Source: Vandiemenella viatica
Taxonomy: Eukaryota > Arthropoda > Insecta > Orthoptera > Morabidae
Direction: 5' to 3'
Assembly (NCBI GenBank): GCA_031002005.1
Contig: JARYHS010011408.1
Span: 220,451,473-220,515,472 of the forward strand
DNA length: 64,000 bases
This document shows positions 18,620 to 30,437 of the stretch, piece after piece. Made by a program: the position numbers and the translations under genes. Under the pieces are notes generated by a model. The model was not told the origin of the DNA, did not search any database, and saw only the letters and a list, made by a program, of their open reading frames with translations. Every line of letters begins with the position of its first letter. Position 1 is the stretch's first letter.

Positions 18620-21560
18620 CTATAAACAGTAAGTGACAGGTTTAGCATAGGTTTAGGCCAGCAGTGTGTCTGGTGTCAAGGATATGTTGATAGGCTAGTT
18701 CCCATCTGCGGAGTTCTGAAGGGTTGGTGGTGTTCAGAAAAACTCTAATAGCTCTAACTGTGAAACAGGTGTTGAGGTTGTTTGAATCATGTGAGTTGGC
18801 ATGAATTGCCACTCTATGGTCTGGGTTGGAAGTATAAACTTTTTTCCTGTGGCCATTCATCCTGTAGGATAGTTGTTGAGTGGTGGGGCCAATGTAGGAA
18901 GCACTGCAATGGTGACAGGTGAGTTGGTACATCAGGTGAGTGGTAGCACACTTAGCATGTCCAATTATAGGAAAGGATTCTCCTGTGGCAGGATTAGAGT
19001 AAGAGTAAGTGGTGGTGGCAGGGTACATGCTGCATGTTTTACAGTGGGGTTTGTTACAAGGAAAATATTCCTGTGGAAGTCTAGGAGAGTCGGAAGATAA
19101 ATACTTGTGGACCAGGATGTTATTCAGATTGGATGGTCTGCTGAAGCAATTACGGGGAGCACTGTGTAGAATTTTGGGAAGGAGGGAATGCATTTCAGGG
19201 AAGGTTATGCCCATGGCAGAGAATTTGGTTGATGGATTCTAAGCCAGGAAAGAACTGGGTGACGAGTGTTGGTATATGGTCAGTTTCAGGATGTGCAGAA
19301 CCAGATTAGTTTTTCCATGAGATTGTGGGTGTATCGGCAGGAAACAAGGGCTTGGGATAGTTTTTGGGAGTAACTGGAAAATGATTCATGATCAGAACAG
19401 ATGAGTCTGCCACGGATTGCAAGGCTGTATGGGAGTGGAAGGGAATGTTAGGTGTGGAAAGGGTGACAACTGTCGAAGCGCATGTATTGTTGTAAATTAG
19501 TAGGTTTGATGTGTACAGAGGTGTGGAGGGCATCCATGTCAAGGAAGGTGACACAGGTGTGGAAATATGACCAGGTGAAATTGGAGTGACTGTTATTGAG
19601 TGAGTTGAGGAGATCTAGGAGATGGTCTTCCCCATGGGCCCAGATCATAAATATGTCATCTATGTATCTGAACCACATGAGGGAACTGAGGCGATAGTTC
19701 TTCAGAAAATTTGAAGAGGTTGGCATAGGACGGGGCCATGGGGGTAACCATGGCAGTGCCGCGTATCTGGTGATAAATCTGGGAGTTGAGGGAGAAGTAG
19801 TTTTTGTAGAGGATAAAGTTGGCTAGGGATATGAGAAAGGATGTTCTAGGAATACTGTTTGGAGGGCACAAATCCTGGAAGTGTTGAAGGGAACTGAGAC
19901 ATTCAAGGTATGGAATATTGGTCTACAAGGAAGTTACAAGGGAGTCTTGGGTTAAGGGGCTGGGGACTTTGACAGATGCTCCAAAAAAATGTGGGGTGTC
20001 TTTGAAGTAGGTAGGAAGGTTCTGCACAAAAGGTTGGAGGTGTTGATTCACCAAAGTTGAGATCTGTTCAGTGGGGGAACCATATGTCGCAACTATAGGT
20101 CGTCCTGGATTGCCAGCTTTGTGTATCTCGGGGAGAAGGTATAAGGTGGGTGTGCGGGGATTCTGAGGGATGAAAAGAGATAAGAATTGTTAAGAAATGC
20201 CTTGTAAGGGGCCCAGGAGGTCCAGGAAGGAGCAAATTTCAAGGCAAATGGAAGAGGTGGGATCTGTGGCATGTGGATGATAAGTATTGGTATCAGAAAG
20301 CTGTTTAAGGGCCTCCACATCATAGTCACTGTCCATGACCATGGTGGTGGAGCCCTTATCTGCTGGAAGGATGATGATATTTTTTGTTCCTGGACAGTTC
20401 TCTCATGGCCGGGATTTTGGTGGACTGAGGTTATTGGAGTTGGGAATAGAGTTGAGGAAAGATTTTGAGGAGAGCGTGGATGTGAGGAAGTCTTGAAAAA
20501 GGAGGGAATGGTTTTGTGGAAGAGGATCTAGTTGAGATAGTGGTTTGAACTGCTCTAAGCTGGACTCAATCTCTCCCCGGTGGTGGTCACTCTCCATTGT
20601 GGTGGCAAAGTGATAACACCAGCGGAGTGTGCAGCAGAACGCAAGAGAGTCCTAGACCAGAGCATCGTAGTCAGACTTAGGAGTAGGTGAGCAGGAAAGT
20701 CCCTTGGATAGGCTAGAGAGTTGTGGTTCAGAGAGAGAAGTGGATGAGAGGTTGACCAATGACTGTTGTGGTGTATCCACAGGTGGGGCAGTGGCACGAG
20801 GGGTGGGTGGTAATGGAGATGGGTGTGGCATATTAAAAATGTGGGCAAAGCATGGGGCTTTGGCAACCAGGGGAGGAGATGGTGTGTGCTGCATACGTGA
20901 GAGGTGTTGGCAGGGAAGATACAGGCCTAGAACAAGATAGCTTTTTAATAAATTAGATAGGTTGTTGCCACTGCCTGCACTTGGTGAGAATTTGTTTAAG
21001 ATGTTGAGTTGAGGAGGAGTGCGACAGACAAAGAATCTAGTGGAATGAGGAAATTTGACTAGAATGTTGGTGGGTGTTTAGTACATATTTCTAAAGAAAA
21101 ATATGGGCAAGAGTAAGGGATTGTGTAAAACGAATGGCATGGGGGGCTTGGTGGAGTTATGGGTGGCAACCAGAGAGATGGTCAGACCATTGGGTGTTTG
21201 TTAAAAGAGAGGCATGATTGAAGGAAAAGTATATGAGAATGGAGTCTAGTGAGGTGGGTGGCATGAAAACGGAATTGTTCCAAGTAATGTTCAATTGCAG
21301 ACATGTTTCTAAAGAAGGTTATGGTGGGAAGAACAACAGCACACAACCAGGCGGGAAGATAAATGGTCAGGAGTTTAGAGAAAGCCACGATGAAGGAAGA
21401 CAACAATGTATAGATATAAGGGAGGGAAAAAATTATTATAAAAACAGGAAAGGAAAGAGTTATTGTGCCGATGCAAAACTGAGCCGGTTGGTAGCGAAAA
21501 AGGCGGCGAAAGTGCAGAAAATGTGTACGTAATAAAATAATAATAATACAAAAAGTGAGA
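18620..21560 (-). mobile_element. Penelope-like element, second lineage, decayed
   Basis: A minus-strand PLE of about 2.9 kb. It runs from an N-terminal domain (about 21406) through RT to the GIY-YIG nuclease (stop at 18642) and ends in a foldback tail. Protein blocks correspond one-to-one to the PLE at 39.8-45.8 kb but at clearly lower identity, so it is a separate lineage. Its upstream side abuts the mariner at 21641. Confidence 0.85.
18642..21406 (-). pseudogene. PLE RT/GIY-YIG protein, many frameshifts
   Basis: Blocks along the minus strand are: N-terminal HATHLTRLHSHILFLQSCLS (about 21260); a proline/serine-rich linker (about 20890-20600); the SLEQFKPLSQLDP segment (about 20550); a PHKAG/NPGRPIVA-like block near 20110; CGTAM-type motif as RGTAMVTPMAPSYANLF (about 19750); RT motif C as WFRYIDDIFMIW (about 19660); and HIKPTNLQQYMRFDSCHP (about 19490). 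The longest intact part is the last 190 residues (19214-18642) with CNKPHCKTC, LMYQLTCHHC, SASYIG, and the SELRRWELAYQ end. Motif C retains both Asp residues. Frameshifts separate nearly every block, so it is inactive. Confidence 0.85.
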
Positions 21561-21792
21561 TTAGCTAGAACGGCGCCGGCAGTATTGATACTGTGCGAGC
21601 ATTTCTGGTAACGCCCAGAATAACGAAAAGAGTAGATATACGAGGACAGATCAGGAAGTAACGCACAATAATTTCTTTTCTTCCCTGGTATTGCAGCTGG
21701 AATGTTGAAATTTTATGATGATATAGTTTGAAGTTTGCGCTATAGAGAGTATTTTGTTTTCATATGCAGCTCTAGCAAGGGAAGCGTGAACT

Positions 21793-23068
21793 ATGAAACA
21801 AACATTGTGTGCAAGTTACTGTCGTCCACGTGTGAAGAGCAGCGAAGTGTAGTTTGATATTTGTGGGCCAAAGAACATTCACCGAGTGAAATTCACAGGA
21901 ACATGCATGGCGTGACCGAGCGTGGTGGTGTAACTGTTAGTGTTCTGGCCTCGCATTCGGGAGGACGGCGATTCGAATCCCCCTCTGTGCATCCAGATTT
22001 GGGTTTTCCATGGTTTCCCAAATCACTCCAGACAAATGCCGGGATGCTTCCTTCAAAAGGCCATGGCCGAATTCCTTGCCCCCCATCCTGTCCCGTCTCT
22101 AAAGACCTCGCTGTTAAGAGACGTTAAGCAGTTTAAAAAAATGCATGGTGTGTATTTGGACGACTGTCTGGACCGTGGAAATGTATCCAGGTGGTGTGCA
22201 TTCTTCCAAGAGGGCCGCGTGAACCTTAGTGATTCGCCACGCTCCAGGCGGCTGGTAACGGTTTCAACTCTGCAGAATGTCCGCGCCATTGAGGCAGCAA
22301 TCTTGAAGGACCGGCATGTGCACCTGTGAACCTTATCGCAGATGTTCAACATTTCCTATGGTGCAGTGTACGACACTGTTCATCACACGTTGAAATTCCG
22401 TAAAATTAGAGCTCGCTGGGTGTCTAAGAACCTGACAGACAACCTAAAGAGCCAGCAAATGATAAGCTTGGATCACTTAATGCGTTACGCCGCATTAGGG
22501 CATAACTTACTGGAAGGAAACGTCACTGGTGACGAGTTGTGGACATACCACTACACGCCCGAAACCAAGCAGGCCTCTATGGAGTGGAAACATGCTTGTT
22601 CCCCAGTACGGAAAAAATTCAAAGTGACTCAGTCGGCTAAGAAAGTGCTTGTGACATTGTTCTGGGACATGTTTGGCGTGTTATTGGTGGACTTTGCTGA
22701 AACACAGGACCACTGTGAATGCTGCAGCCTACATTAAAACGTTGGTTAAGTTGCGCCGTGCCCTTCGTGACAAACGCCTCAACATTAATGCTAATGATGT
22801 CAAACTTCTTCATGACGATGCACGTCTCCATGTTGCTGCTCCTGTTCGTGAGAAACTCACCACTTTTGGGTGGGAGGTGCTCTAGCATGCACCATACATT
22901 CTGGACCTGGCACCGTCTGACTTTCATCTGTCAACAGATGCAGAAGTGAAATCAGTCCGCATATGGCTATACTACTAACAAGTGGACTTCTACGAAGAGG
23001 GCATATTGAAACTGCTACCACAATGGGAGAAATGTGTTGAGAAAATTGGTGACTATGTAGAAAACTAG
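21793..23068 (+). pseudogene. mariner-family transposase, interrupted
   Basis: The start is at 21793 and the stop at 23066-23068. N-terminal remnants are cut by the SINE at 21915-22140. After it, the frame reads VYLDDCLDRGNVSRW, RHVHL-stop, FNISYGAVYDTVHH, ARWVSKNLTD and VTGDELWTYHYTPETKQ (first catalytic Asp), LLHDDARLHVAAPV (second Asp) and LDLAPSDFHL (third Asp). Stops and frameshifts occur near 22326, 22735 and 22880. The WVSKNLTD linker replaces the WVPRLL of the mariner at 4336, so this is a different subfamily. It is inactive. Confidence 0.85.
21915..22140 (+). mobile_element. tRNA-derived SINE (226 bp) in mariner
   Basis: It is flanked by ATGCATGGCGTG (21903-21914) and ATGCATGGTGTG (22141-22152), a 12-bp target duplication with one mismatch. 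The head has an A-box-like GTGGTGTAACTG, then GTTCTGGCCTCGCATTCGGG and a B box GATTCGAATCC at about 21970. The body has GGTTTTCCATGGTTTCCC and GCCGGGATGCTTCC, and the element ends in a short A-run. Related copies are at 16480-16600 and 35283-35479. SINEs of this form are familiar from orthopterans. Confidence 0.9.
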
Positions 23069-23167
23069 GTCAAAGATGTAAGTTAATTTGTGATTTGTTT
23101 GGTTGTGGTACATATTAAACTTTTTGGGAAAAAATTATTGTGGATTACTTTCCGATCTTCCCTCGTA

Positions 23168-23682
23168 AATACATGTGTACAGTTTAGTAGCACACCCGTC
23201 AGCAATACATGGGGCATGAAAAGGAATAATAATCTAAATTCAAGCAGGAACAAGTTCAAAAATGTTTCGAATACGATGAAAATACTAGACTCAAACAAAG
23301 CAGTTAAGATCAGACAACGGCACGTGAGTGACTGTGGAGTCTTATCTGCTGTTACATGTGCAATTATAAAAGTACAGTAACCTTGTACAATCCATGCTTG
23401 TTTTTATGGTTTTCATGTAATTTGTTTATTGATACCTTACATTTAACTATATCCATGGACTTCTATGCTACATCGAGAGTCAAGCTAATGTGAGTGATAC
23501 TCTCTTCACTGCTTTAAATTAACTCCAGGACCTCATATTTTTGAAAAAATAAAAGTTAACCGTTTTAATATTTTACTAAAATTTAAATTTGGCATTTTAT
23601 AATATATTTTAAAAAGTGATGTCTAAATAAAGAAATTGAGACTTAATTTTTAAGGATGTTTTTCTTGCATTTTTACTGTTTA

Positions 23683-23719
<37 letters not shown>

Positions 23720-24260
23720 GCATCCTAATTCGAATTTTTGGTAATTCAAAGTTTTTTTATGGTGCCTTCAGATTCGAATTAGAGAAGTTCCACTGTAGGT
23801 ACATTATGAAATTTCTGAATCCAAGAGTTTTTCAAGTCCACCAACAAGTTCTATTATTTGCATATTCCTAAACTTCCCCTTGTATTACATTTTTGTATGT
23901 TGATATTTACCTTCTCAATTGCTATAAAGCACAAACCTCTCATCATCCATTTCTGCCTTATAATGCTTCCACCAACTTTCCCACATCAAATGCATCTGCT
24001 TTCTTTACATCATCCACACATCTGCTCCAATTGTCCCTTAAAAATACTGTAACTATATTGTTAAAACTATTCTCCTAGTTTTTATGTTTCAGACCTTGCA
24101 ACCCTTTGCCACCAAAGATAGGGTTTATATGAATTTTCCAAGTAAAAGCCCAGTGGATGAGTGGTAATGCTCAAGCCAAGCATTCAGGAGGACGTGTGTT
24201 CAAAAAGTTGAGCACTGTCAAAAGAAATACATTCTTGAATACTTCAAATTCTCTTAAATG
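23168..24260. other. Intron sequence with a (TA)n tract and a possible Tigger-like TIR
   Basis: A (TA)n tract lies at about 23694-23719. At 23770-23796, ATTCGAATTAGAGAAGTTCCACTGTA looks like the inverted end of a pogo/Tigger-type element (CAGTGGAACTTCTCTAATTC inward) next to TA. No partner end or transposase was found. Nothing else is recognisable. Confidence 0.4.
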
Positions 24261-24264
24261 CCAT

Positions 24265-24986
24265 TTTCATGGGACATTTCAAGGGACACAATCTCTGTCC
24301 TCATTTTCAATCAACTGCAGTTACATGGACGTAGTAATTGCTTCATTGGTTCCACGCCAGCAGTTGAAAACAAATGCCAAACCTAGGCAGTGACGTTGCA
24401 TGCTTTTTGCTCCATTATTGACATGCTACTGCCATCATAAATTTATTGTTGGTACCCAGTATCCCTGTTGACTAATAAATTGGCTGTTTTAATTGCTATA
24501 GCTTCTGAAATACTGCTTTATAAAAAAAAAATATGGCATATGCAAACATTCTTGTTCAAGTGTATATCCGTCTCCGCTACTGTGTTCACCTATAGCTGAT
24601 TTGTCTTAGTTTACCAGATGAACTTTTCTTGCATGCTCAGTACAGCGCAGAACACTATGCCGCTGGATTTGTTTGATGTAAGCCAACCCATGTTCACATG
24701 ACATGTAGTAAACACCAGTGGTTCATAGTCCCAGATCATTTATTGAAATCAGTACAACTGATTTATTAATTAAGAGGGATACTGTAAACCTGCTTAATGG
24801 GACCAAAAACCCAGAAGTCAACACAATAAAGTACCATCGGTGAGGGGCGAAAGAATGAATGAAATCAGCATCTAGATTCAGCATTTGTTTTCGGCTTTTG
24901 TCGTTTCACTACTGAAACACTTTCATGATTTCAGTTGGTTGAAAATGAGGGTGGAGATTATGTCCCTTGAAATGCCCCAAGAAAGT
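24265..24986. repeat. Distant inverted repeat, about 54-bp arms
   Basis: The sequence at 24265-24318 (GGGACATTTCAAGGGACAC ... TTTTCAATCAACTG) is repeated in inverse at about 24933-24986 with a few mismatches. The spacer is about 615 bp. No target duplication was recognised and the centre shows no gene, so it may be an old non-autonomous DNA element or chance rearrangement. Confidence 0.5.
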
Positions 24987-24989
24987 GAC

Positions 24990-27002
24990 ACTTTTATACA
25001 CAGCTGGATGCAAGATAGTCTCGAACAGTTGCTAGCTGCTTTTTAATAGCCTGTTGTAATCTGGACACATCAAAGTATAGGACTTTATGGTAAGGAAGGT
25101 ATGTACTAGTATTTTCTCAGTATAAATCATTCCTGTGGTCCCAGTCTCACATAATTCCCCCTTCCCTTTTCCCCGCCACTTCCAGAGCCTTCAGTATTCT
25201 TTACCCCAACTTTCTTATACTTCTACACCACCATTCCTGTGACAATGTATCCAGCCACATACATTACAAAAGGGTGTGGAACTGTAATGTGATGTATGTT
25301 TTGAAACTGATGTTAACAGTCAAACTAGAAGGATGATGGTCTGAAAATTCGCATTTTCTTTGTATTTCCACACTTGTAAGTTCTTATTTACTTTCTTTGT
25401 CATTATATGTTACCAGGCTTCCTTTACCTTCCTTTTGTAACTATTCATATTCCATGGGGGGGAAAGTAAATGAATAAGACGCTGATTTAATATATTATAT
25501 ATACGTTTGAAAAATTTCACAGTATTGTCAAAAAGTTCTACAAATGGGCCATTATAGAAATCTAAATAATTTCCTTAATTTCCATCCTACAGGTAGAAAA
25601 GACATTGGTCAGCATGGCAATTGATGGACTGATTTCTTAGATTACAATGAACATAATGTATCCATGATAAAGTAAGCCCAATAACAATATTATTTTAGGG
25701 GAAGTTGCTTTAGTTGATAAATTAATGAATTTAATTTTTCGTTCAGTCATTGACTGAACTTGGTCACTGAATAGTCTGGTATAAGTTGGAAAAGTGTTTC
25801 GGAGAGTGAGAGGATTCTTGTTTCATGAACTTTCACCACCCTCTACTCCCCCGTTGATAAAGCAATTGAAGCCCAGTCTAAATCTATAAAGATGCTGTGC
25901 AGTTGTCTCATTTTGGTAATGTATATTTTCTAATAGTCCCATGTAGGTTATATTGTTATTTAATACATGACATCAGAATAAATAAATAAAAATATTGCCT
26001 ACCTACAGGTAGTTTTAAACACAAACATCCCAAAATATTCTATTTTTGCTTATTCAAAGTAAAAATTAAATACAGTAAAGTCTCAACAATAGTGACAAAT
26101 CTAAATTCTTGTAATTTGTTTTGTACAAAAGAAATTATTCTTAACTTTGTATCAGTTGATTCAGCAACTGCTATCATAAAATGAAGATTCATTTCAAAGT
26201 TAATTACTGTAGTGATTTGTTCACCTTGAGTATTGTATGAAACTATTGCTAAAATAAATGGTTAAATGTCATTTTCGTCTTTGGTTTTGGACCATTCTTT
26301 ATTAAATTGTTTTCACACATAGGTTATTGTTTCTGCATTCAATGTAGTTTATTTTCCCTGCACTTATTGCTGTACATATTTATTTTTTTTTTTTTTTTTA
26401 CTTTTTTACGTTATCAGTAAAATATTTAATTCTATTTATTAATGGTTCTACCTTTTTTTTCCCAAGAAATTTAATCATAATATTGTTTTAGTTTGTAATT
26501 TGACCACATATGTTAAATGATTTGACATTATACTTGTGTAGTGCACAATTACATGGAGCAACACAGTATTTTGCTAGCTACTCCCTGTCTGGAATTTTAA
26601 TCTTTGAATCGCATAGTATTTGAGTATGAAGACAGTTTTCATTGCAGGGTAAAATTTTTCTAAAGGAATGTAGATATAATAAATCAATTTGGCTACAACT
26701 TAACCAAATACAAGAGAGCTTCAGGTGTTCCCTCAAGTAAGAGAAACAAAAATGTAATGCACTGTGTGTGTGCGTCACTGGACAGGAATATTTATTGTTG
26801 ATTTCCTTACACATTTTCATTGAGCTAGGTGCAACAAGCATCCAGTGTTTTCAGTTCAGTGATGCATTTTTCTAGAAACTTATTAGCTTTGTGTATGTAT
26901 TTTAATTAAAATTTGTTCTGAAGCATATGCTGGATTCAATAATTTCACATTGGTTTGCTCTCTTGTTGCATCAGTTTCTATTTTAATAAACAGTTGTACT
27001 TG
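24990..27002. other. Intron sequence without recognisable feature
   Basis: This is AT-rich sequence, with T-runs at about 26382-26405. The 87-codon minus frame at 26578-26841 has no domain. Confidence 0.5.
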
Positions 27003-28273
27003 CAGGGTTTGTTCACAAAGTTTCAAGATTGGTCTCTGAGCAAAAATTTTACTAAACATTTTTGTACAGTTAACTAAAAGTCTACGAAATATGACCCTTG
27101 GACATCATCACACCACTGCCAGCATTTTTCCATTGTTCATAGGCTCCATGGAACTCTTTGCATGGAATGCTGTGAAGGGACCTCGTCAAAGCTGCCTAGA
27201 CTGCTGGAATTGTGTTGAATCACTCCCCTTTCAGGTCTCTCGATTTGCGGGAACAAAAAAAAAAGTCGTTGGGAGCGAGGTCAGGACTGTAATGTGGCTG
27301 CAGAAGTGTTGCCACGTTGAAATTGGCAGGCAGCGTGTGACATGTGAGAGGGCGCATTATCTTGATGAAGAACCCAATTGTCTTTAATCTCCAGGTGGAC
27401 GTGGCAGGTTCGATCCTTCAAACATCTGACTTGTGACAGTCTGTCCAGCAAAAAAAACTTTGTGGATCACTCCTTTAGCATCAAAGAAAACAATGAGCAT
27501 GCTTTTCACGCTTAACTTGCTCACGTGAGCTTTCTGGGGCTTTGGAGATGAGCTGATGTTCCACTCTGCTCTTTGCCGCTTCGATTCAGGATCGTACTCG
27601 TAGACCCAGGTCTCATCACCAGTAACAACTTTATCTAAAAAAAATTGGGATCGACTTGCAAATATTTAAGCATTTCTTCGCAAACAACTTGGTGCCGTGC
27701 CTTCTGTTCATCTGTTGGAACTTTGGTAACAAGTCTGGTACACACTTTTTCACCATCAAATTTTCTGTCATTAACTTGAACAACATAGCCTGAACCAATC
27801 CCAGTTCATCGGAAAATAACCTGACACTAAGACAACCGTCGATGTTTAAAATTTCACGCTCTTTCACCAAATTTTCCTGAGTTCGACTTGTTAAAGGTCT
27901 CCCATCACAGTCATCATCTTCAATGTCCTTGGGGCCTCTGACTCTCTTGTACCACATGAAAACCATTGCACGTAACATGGCTCTTCTTTATAGGCCTCTT
28001 GAATATCAGTCTCTGTAGTGGTATTGTTCATTTTTGCACAGAATTTTATTGAATAACGCTGCTCCAAATGATGCTGTATTTTCGACTCTGAGTTTTTGAC
28101 AAAGGTCATTGACATGCACTCATGCATGATTTGCTCACTCCATCATCTCAGAGGCAACTGCCGCTGGTGCGTTCGGTTAGCTGACACCACCCTCATCCTG
28201 TTGGTGGAACCAGTCTGTGCGTCCTCCTCTACTCATGAAAAAATCAGTCTTGAAACTTTGTGAACTCACCTTG
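27003..28273 (-). mobile_element. mariner transposon (1271 bp), third subfamily
   Basis: The left end CAGGGTTTGTTCACAAAGTT and the inverted right end CAAGGTGAGTTCACAAAGTT match over most of the first 25 bp. The right flank is TA (28274-28275). The left TA appears mutated to TG. The length is standard for mariner. It carries a minus-strand transposase pseudogene. Confidence 0.85.
27060..28127 (-). pseudogene. mariner transposase, broken
   Basis: The minus-strand sequence reads HHLEQRYSIKFCAKMNNT (N-terminal helix-turn-helix region), then shifts frame to VFMWYKRVRGPKDIEDDD, RPLTSRTQENLVKEREILN, LSVRLFSDELGLVQAM and the linker DLLPKFQQMNRR. After a stop near 27635 comes VVTGDETWVYEYDPESKRQ (first catalytic Asp), then FFDAKGVIHKVFF. 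A second-Asp block, NWVLHQDNAPSHVT, is read near 27375-27335 after an apparent internal deletion. The D,D34D third Asp region is poorly preserved. It is clearly dead. Confidence 0.85.
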
Positions 28274-28275
28274 TA

Positions 28276-29567
28276 GACATTCTTCTCACAAAGTTGTACA
28301 CTAAAAATAATTTGTATTTTGTAGCTTTGTTGGGCACATTCCATTAATTTTTGTTTTTTAGGGTTCTCTACTCTTCAATGGAAGATGGAATCCATATGGA
28401 TTAACTCATTTGCCTATTTGAACATCTGTCACACCCTCATAACTATTGGCCCCTTGAAGCACCCTGTTACCTAGAAAGTACTAACCTTTACACAATTATA
28501 ACTTTATATTTGAAAAAAAAAAATGGCAAGGGAGGGAGTATATAAATAATTGTAGAAGTGTTAGTAGGGGTAGGGGGATGGACGAAGGAAAATGTGTCTT
28601 TTGATAATTTTAAATAGAGTCAAATGCAAAGTGGCAACGTGCCAGTTTTTAAAACGCAATTAATCTTCACCGGTGTACCACCAGGCTGTGTTAAAAATGA
28701 TGTAAAAATGCTATAATTTAAATGGCTAGCTCTGCTGTTTTCTTCAGGTGTGATTCTAACAGCTGTTATTCGGTTGAGCAAGTCAGATAGATTCACACCT
28801 AAAGATGTAGCATATCTAGCTGTCGAAATGTGTTTTTACACACAATCCAGCGGTACACCTGTGAATATTTCATTGCGGCCACTGGTAAGATCCATATTTT
28901 TCTGACTCAGAATGTGTTTTGATTCCAAATTTTTTCATTCGATAATTTGTACATGCTTTTGGTTTAGATCCATGTAAATAATCTAGTCCCCTACACTTTA
29001 TTTTATTTCTGAACAATTGATCCCAAAGTTGTTTCAACTTTGCAGTAATCAGCTTCTGAAAATTTACGGGAAAGCTATAGCGATCTGTCTGGAACTTATG
29101 ATTTTCGCAAAATAACTGAATCGGTATTTTTAACAAATTTGATACTTTAACATTTAATTTTATCTGAGACTAAACAATATTCACTAGGGATATGTTTCAG
29201 ATAGTAAATTTGTTGTAAAATATTTTTAAAATTTCCTAAGAAGGATTCTTTTTAAAAGATTTTTATTATTATTATTAGTTATATGTACCGTTTTAGTGTC
29301 CTCTCTTCATTATTAGTTAGTACCCTTTACATATTTATTCATTACTATCGTGATCCTAAATGATGAATTGTGTGCTGTAATTATAAACAGTTATTTTGAT
29401 CCTTTAACTGTTTTAATGACTGGGATTTAAAACATGTAAGTTCCTTGTCCTAAACTTCATTTTCATTTTGTCTGTTAAAAGTTTGTCTTTCTAGTCACTT
29501 AAGTGAAACAGTATCTGAAGAATGCGATCTTTGTTATAAATCTCCCTATCTCATTAATACGGCTTTA
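28276..29567. other. Intron sequence without recognisable feature
   Basis: This is AT-rich sequence up to the U12 branch site. The 88-codon minus frame at 28870-29136 has no recognisable domain. Confidence 0.5.
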
Positions 29568-29582
29568 CCTTAACTCTTTTAC

Positions 29583-29680
29583 GATGAACCTACTGGTTCA
29601 AGGCATGGAGTGAGAAGAATACCACACTCTTCACGTGGAGTCGGTGGAAGTCGCCCAAGAAGATCCAATATGCACTTCAG
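29583..29680 (+). CDS. KCMF1: KCMF1 exon (98 bp): DEPTG...RRSNMHF segment
   Basis: This exon follows the AT-AC intron directly: its first base is the G after the terminal AC at 29581-29582. It reads DEPTGSRHGVRRIPHSSRGV and then GGSRPRRSNMHF, ending with AG of a split codon. The donor is GTAAAAATA at 29681. KCMF1 orthologues have an equivalent basic Gly/Arg-rich segment ending in RARRSNMHF. The split codon AG-T is completed by the next exon as Ser. The frame is open throughout and shows no damage. Confidence 0.92.
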
Positions 29681-29845
29681 GTAAAAATACCAATATTTAT
29701 ATGAGCCACTTTGATTTTGGCAATATATGAGAAGTTTTATGAAAATTGCAAGATAATACAACAGTTAATATAGTTAGTCTGATTTATAACTTGTTAATCA
29801 AGTTACAGTTGCTTTTATCTTAGTAGGTATTTACAATTTTTACAG

Positions 29846-30020
29846 TTCGTCAGGTGGACTTTCATCACTATCACCGTCAAGTCGAGATAGTGTTGATCCA
29901 ATAGCAGAGCTGTTATCCCAACTGTCAGGTGTGCGACGATCTGCTGCTGGTCCAGGTTCGACACCGTCACAACTGCAACAATTACAGATGCAGTTGCAGC
30001 TAGAGAGACAGCAAGTTAGG
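29846..30020 (+). CDS. KCMF1: KCMF1 exon (175 bp): DPIAELLSQLSGVRRSA and Gln-rich helix
   Basis: The acceptor is ...ATTTTTACAG (AG at 29844-29845). After completing the split Ser codon it reads SSSGGLSSLSPSSRDSV, DPIAELLSQLSGVRRSAAG, then STPSQLQQLQMQLQLERQ and QVR. It ends phase 0 before the donor GTACGCAAG at 30021. DPIAELLSQLSGVRRSA and LQQLQMQLQLERQ are hallmark conserved blocks of KCMF1. The second is the start of a predicted coiled coil. The preceding intron is only 165 bp (29681-29845), a normal GT-AG type, in contrast to the flanking introns of 12.6 and 16 kb. Confidence 0.95.
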
Positions 30021-30437
30021 GTACGCAAGTATTTCATTTTTTCCCCCGTTAGATAGTAAAATTGTTTAGTGCTGAAAACAAACAAAAATGGGGAAAGTAT
30101 TCCCAATCACTTGCCAGAGTTGGATGCGAAAGGGCTGGAAAACTGGTTATGTTGATTACTGCATATGTACTATCTTTGAGTTTGAAGCACAGATATCTTT
30201 TTTTTTTTTTTGCTACTACAGCCTTCCTACATATAACTTCAATAAGTTTAGTCATGGTTTCACTTGCCTTAATGTCATTTGTTTTAACATTAGTTCAAGG
30301 CATTAATCTTTATGTTATTGTCACGGTTTAGTATTACATTTTTGCGTATTTACCTTCATTACATGGAGCAATTTCTACAATCAGCTTACATCACATTTAT
30401 ATTAAAAAAAAAAAAGTGTGTTGCTGCAAGCCTTCTA

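Larger units (their letters stand above)
21641..23165 (+). mobile_element. mariner-family transposon with SINE insertion
   Basis: The left end CGAGGACAGATCAGGAAGTA at 21641 is matched by the inverted right end CGAGGGAAGATCGGAAAGTA at 23165. It is flanked by TA at 21639-21640 and 23166-23167. Total length is 1525 bp, of which 238 bp are a SINE plus one target-duplication copy, leaving about 1.29 kb as expected for mariner. Confidence 0.9.
16965..29582 (+). other. KCMF1: KCMF1 AT-AC (U12-type) intron, about 12.6 kb
   Basis: The 5' end is ATATCCTTT (16965-16973), the perfect U12 5' splice signal. Near the 3' end, CCTTAAC (29568-29574) matches the U12 branch-site consensus, with the branch A about 10 nt before the terminal AC at 29581-29582. 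No usable AG precedes the GATGAACCT exon start, and no GT gives the right frame at the donor. Joining CTG at 16962-16964 to GAT at 29583 gives RDLDEPTG, as in KCMF1 proteins. The intron holds PLE, SINE and mariner insertions. Confidence 0.88.

Noticed and set aside
22053..22352. 99-codon minus frame
   Set aside because: It is antisense to the mariner transposase and SINE.
23656..23871. 71-codon frame with IYIYIY repeat
   Set aside because: It is a product of the (TA)n microsatellite.
26578..26841. 87-codon minus frame in the U12 intron as an extra exon
   Set aside because: No similarity to KCMF1, wrong strand, no domain.
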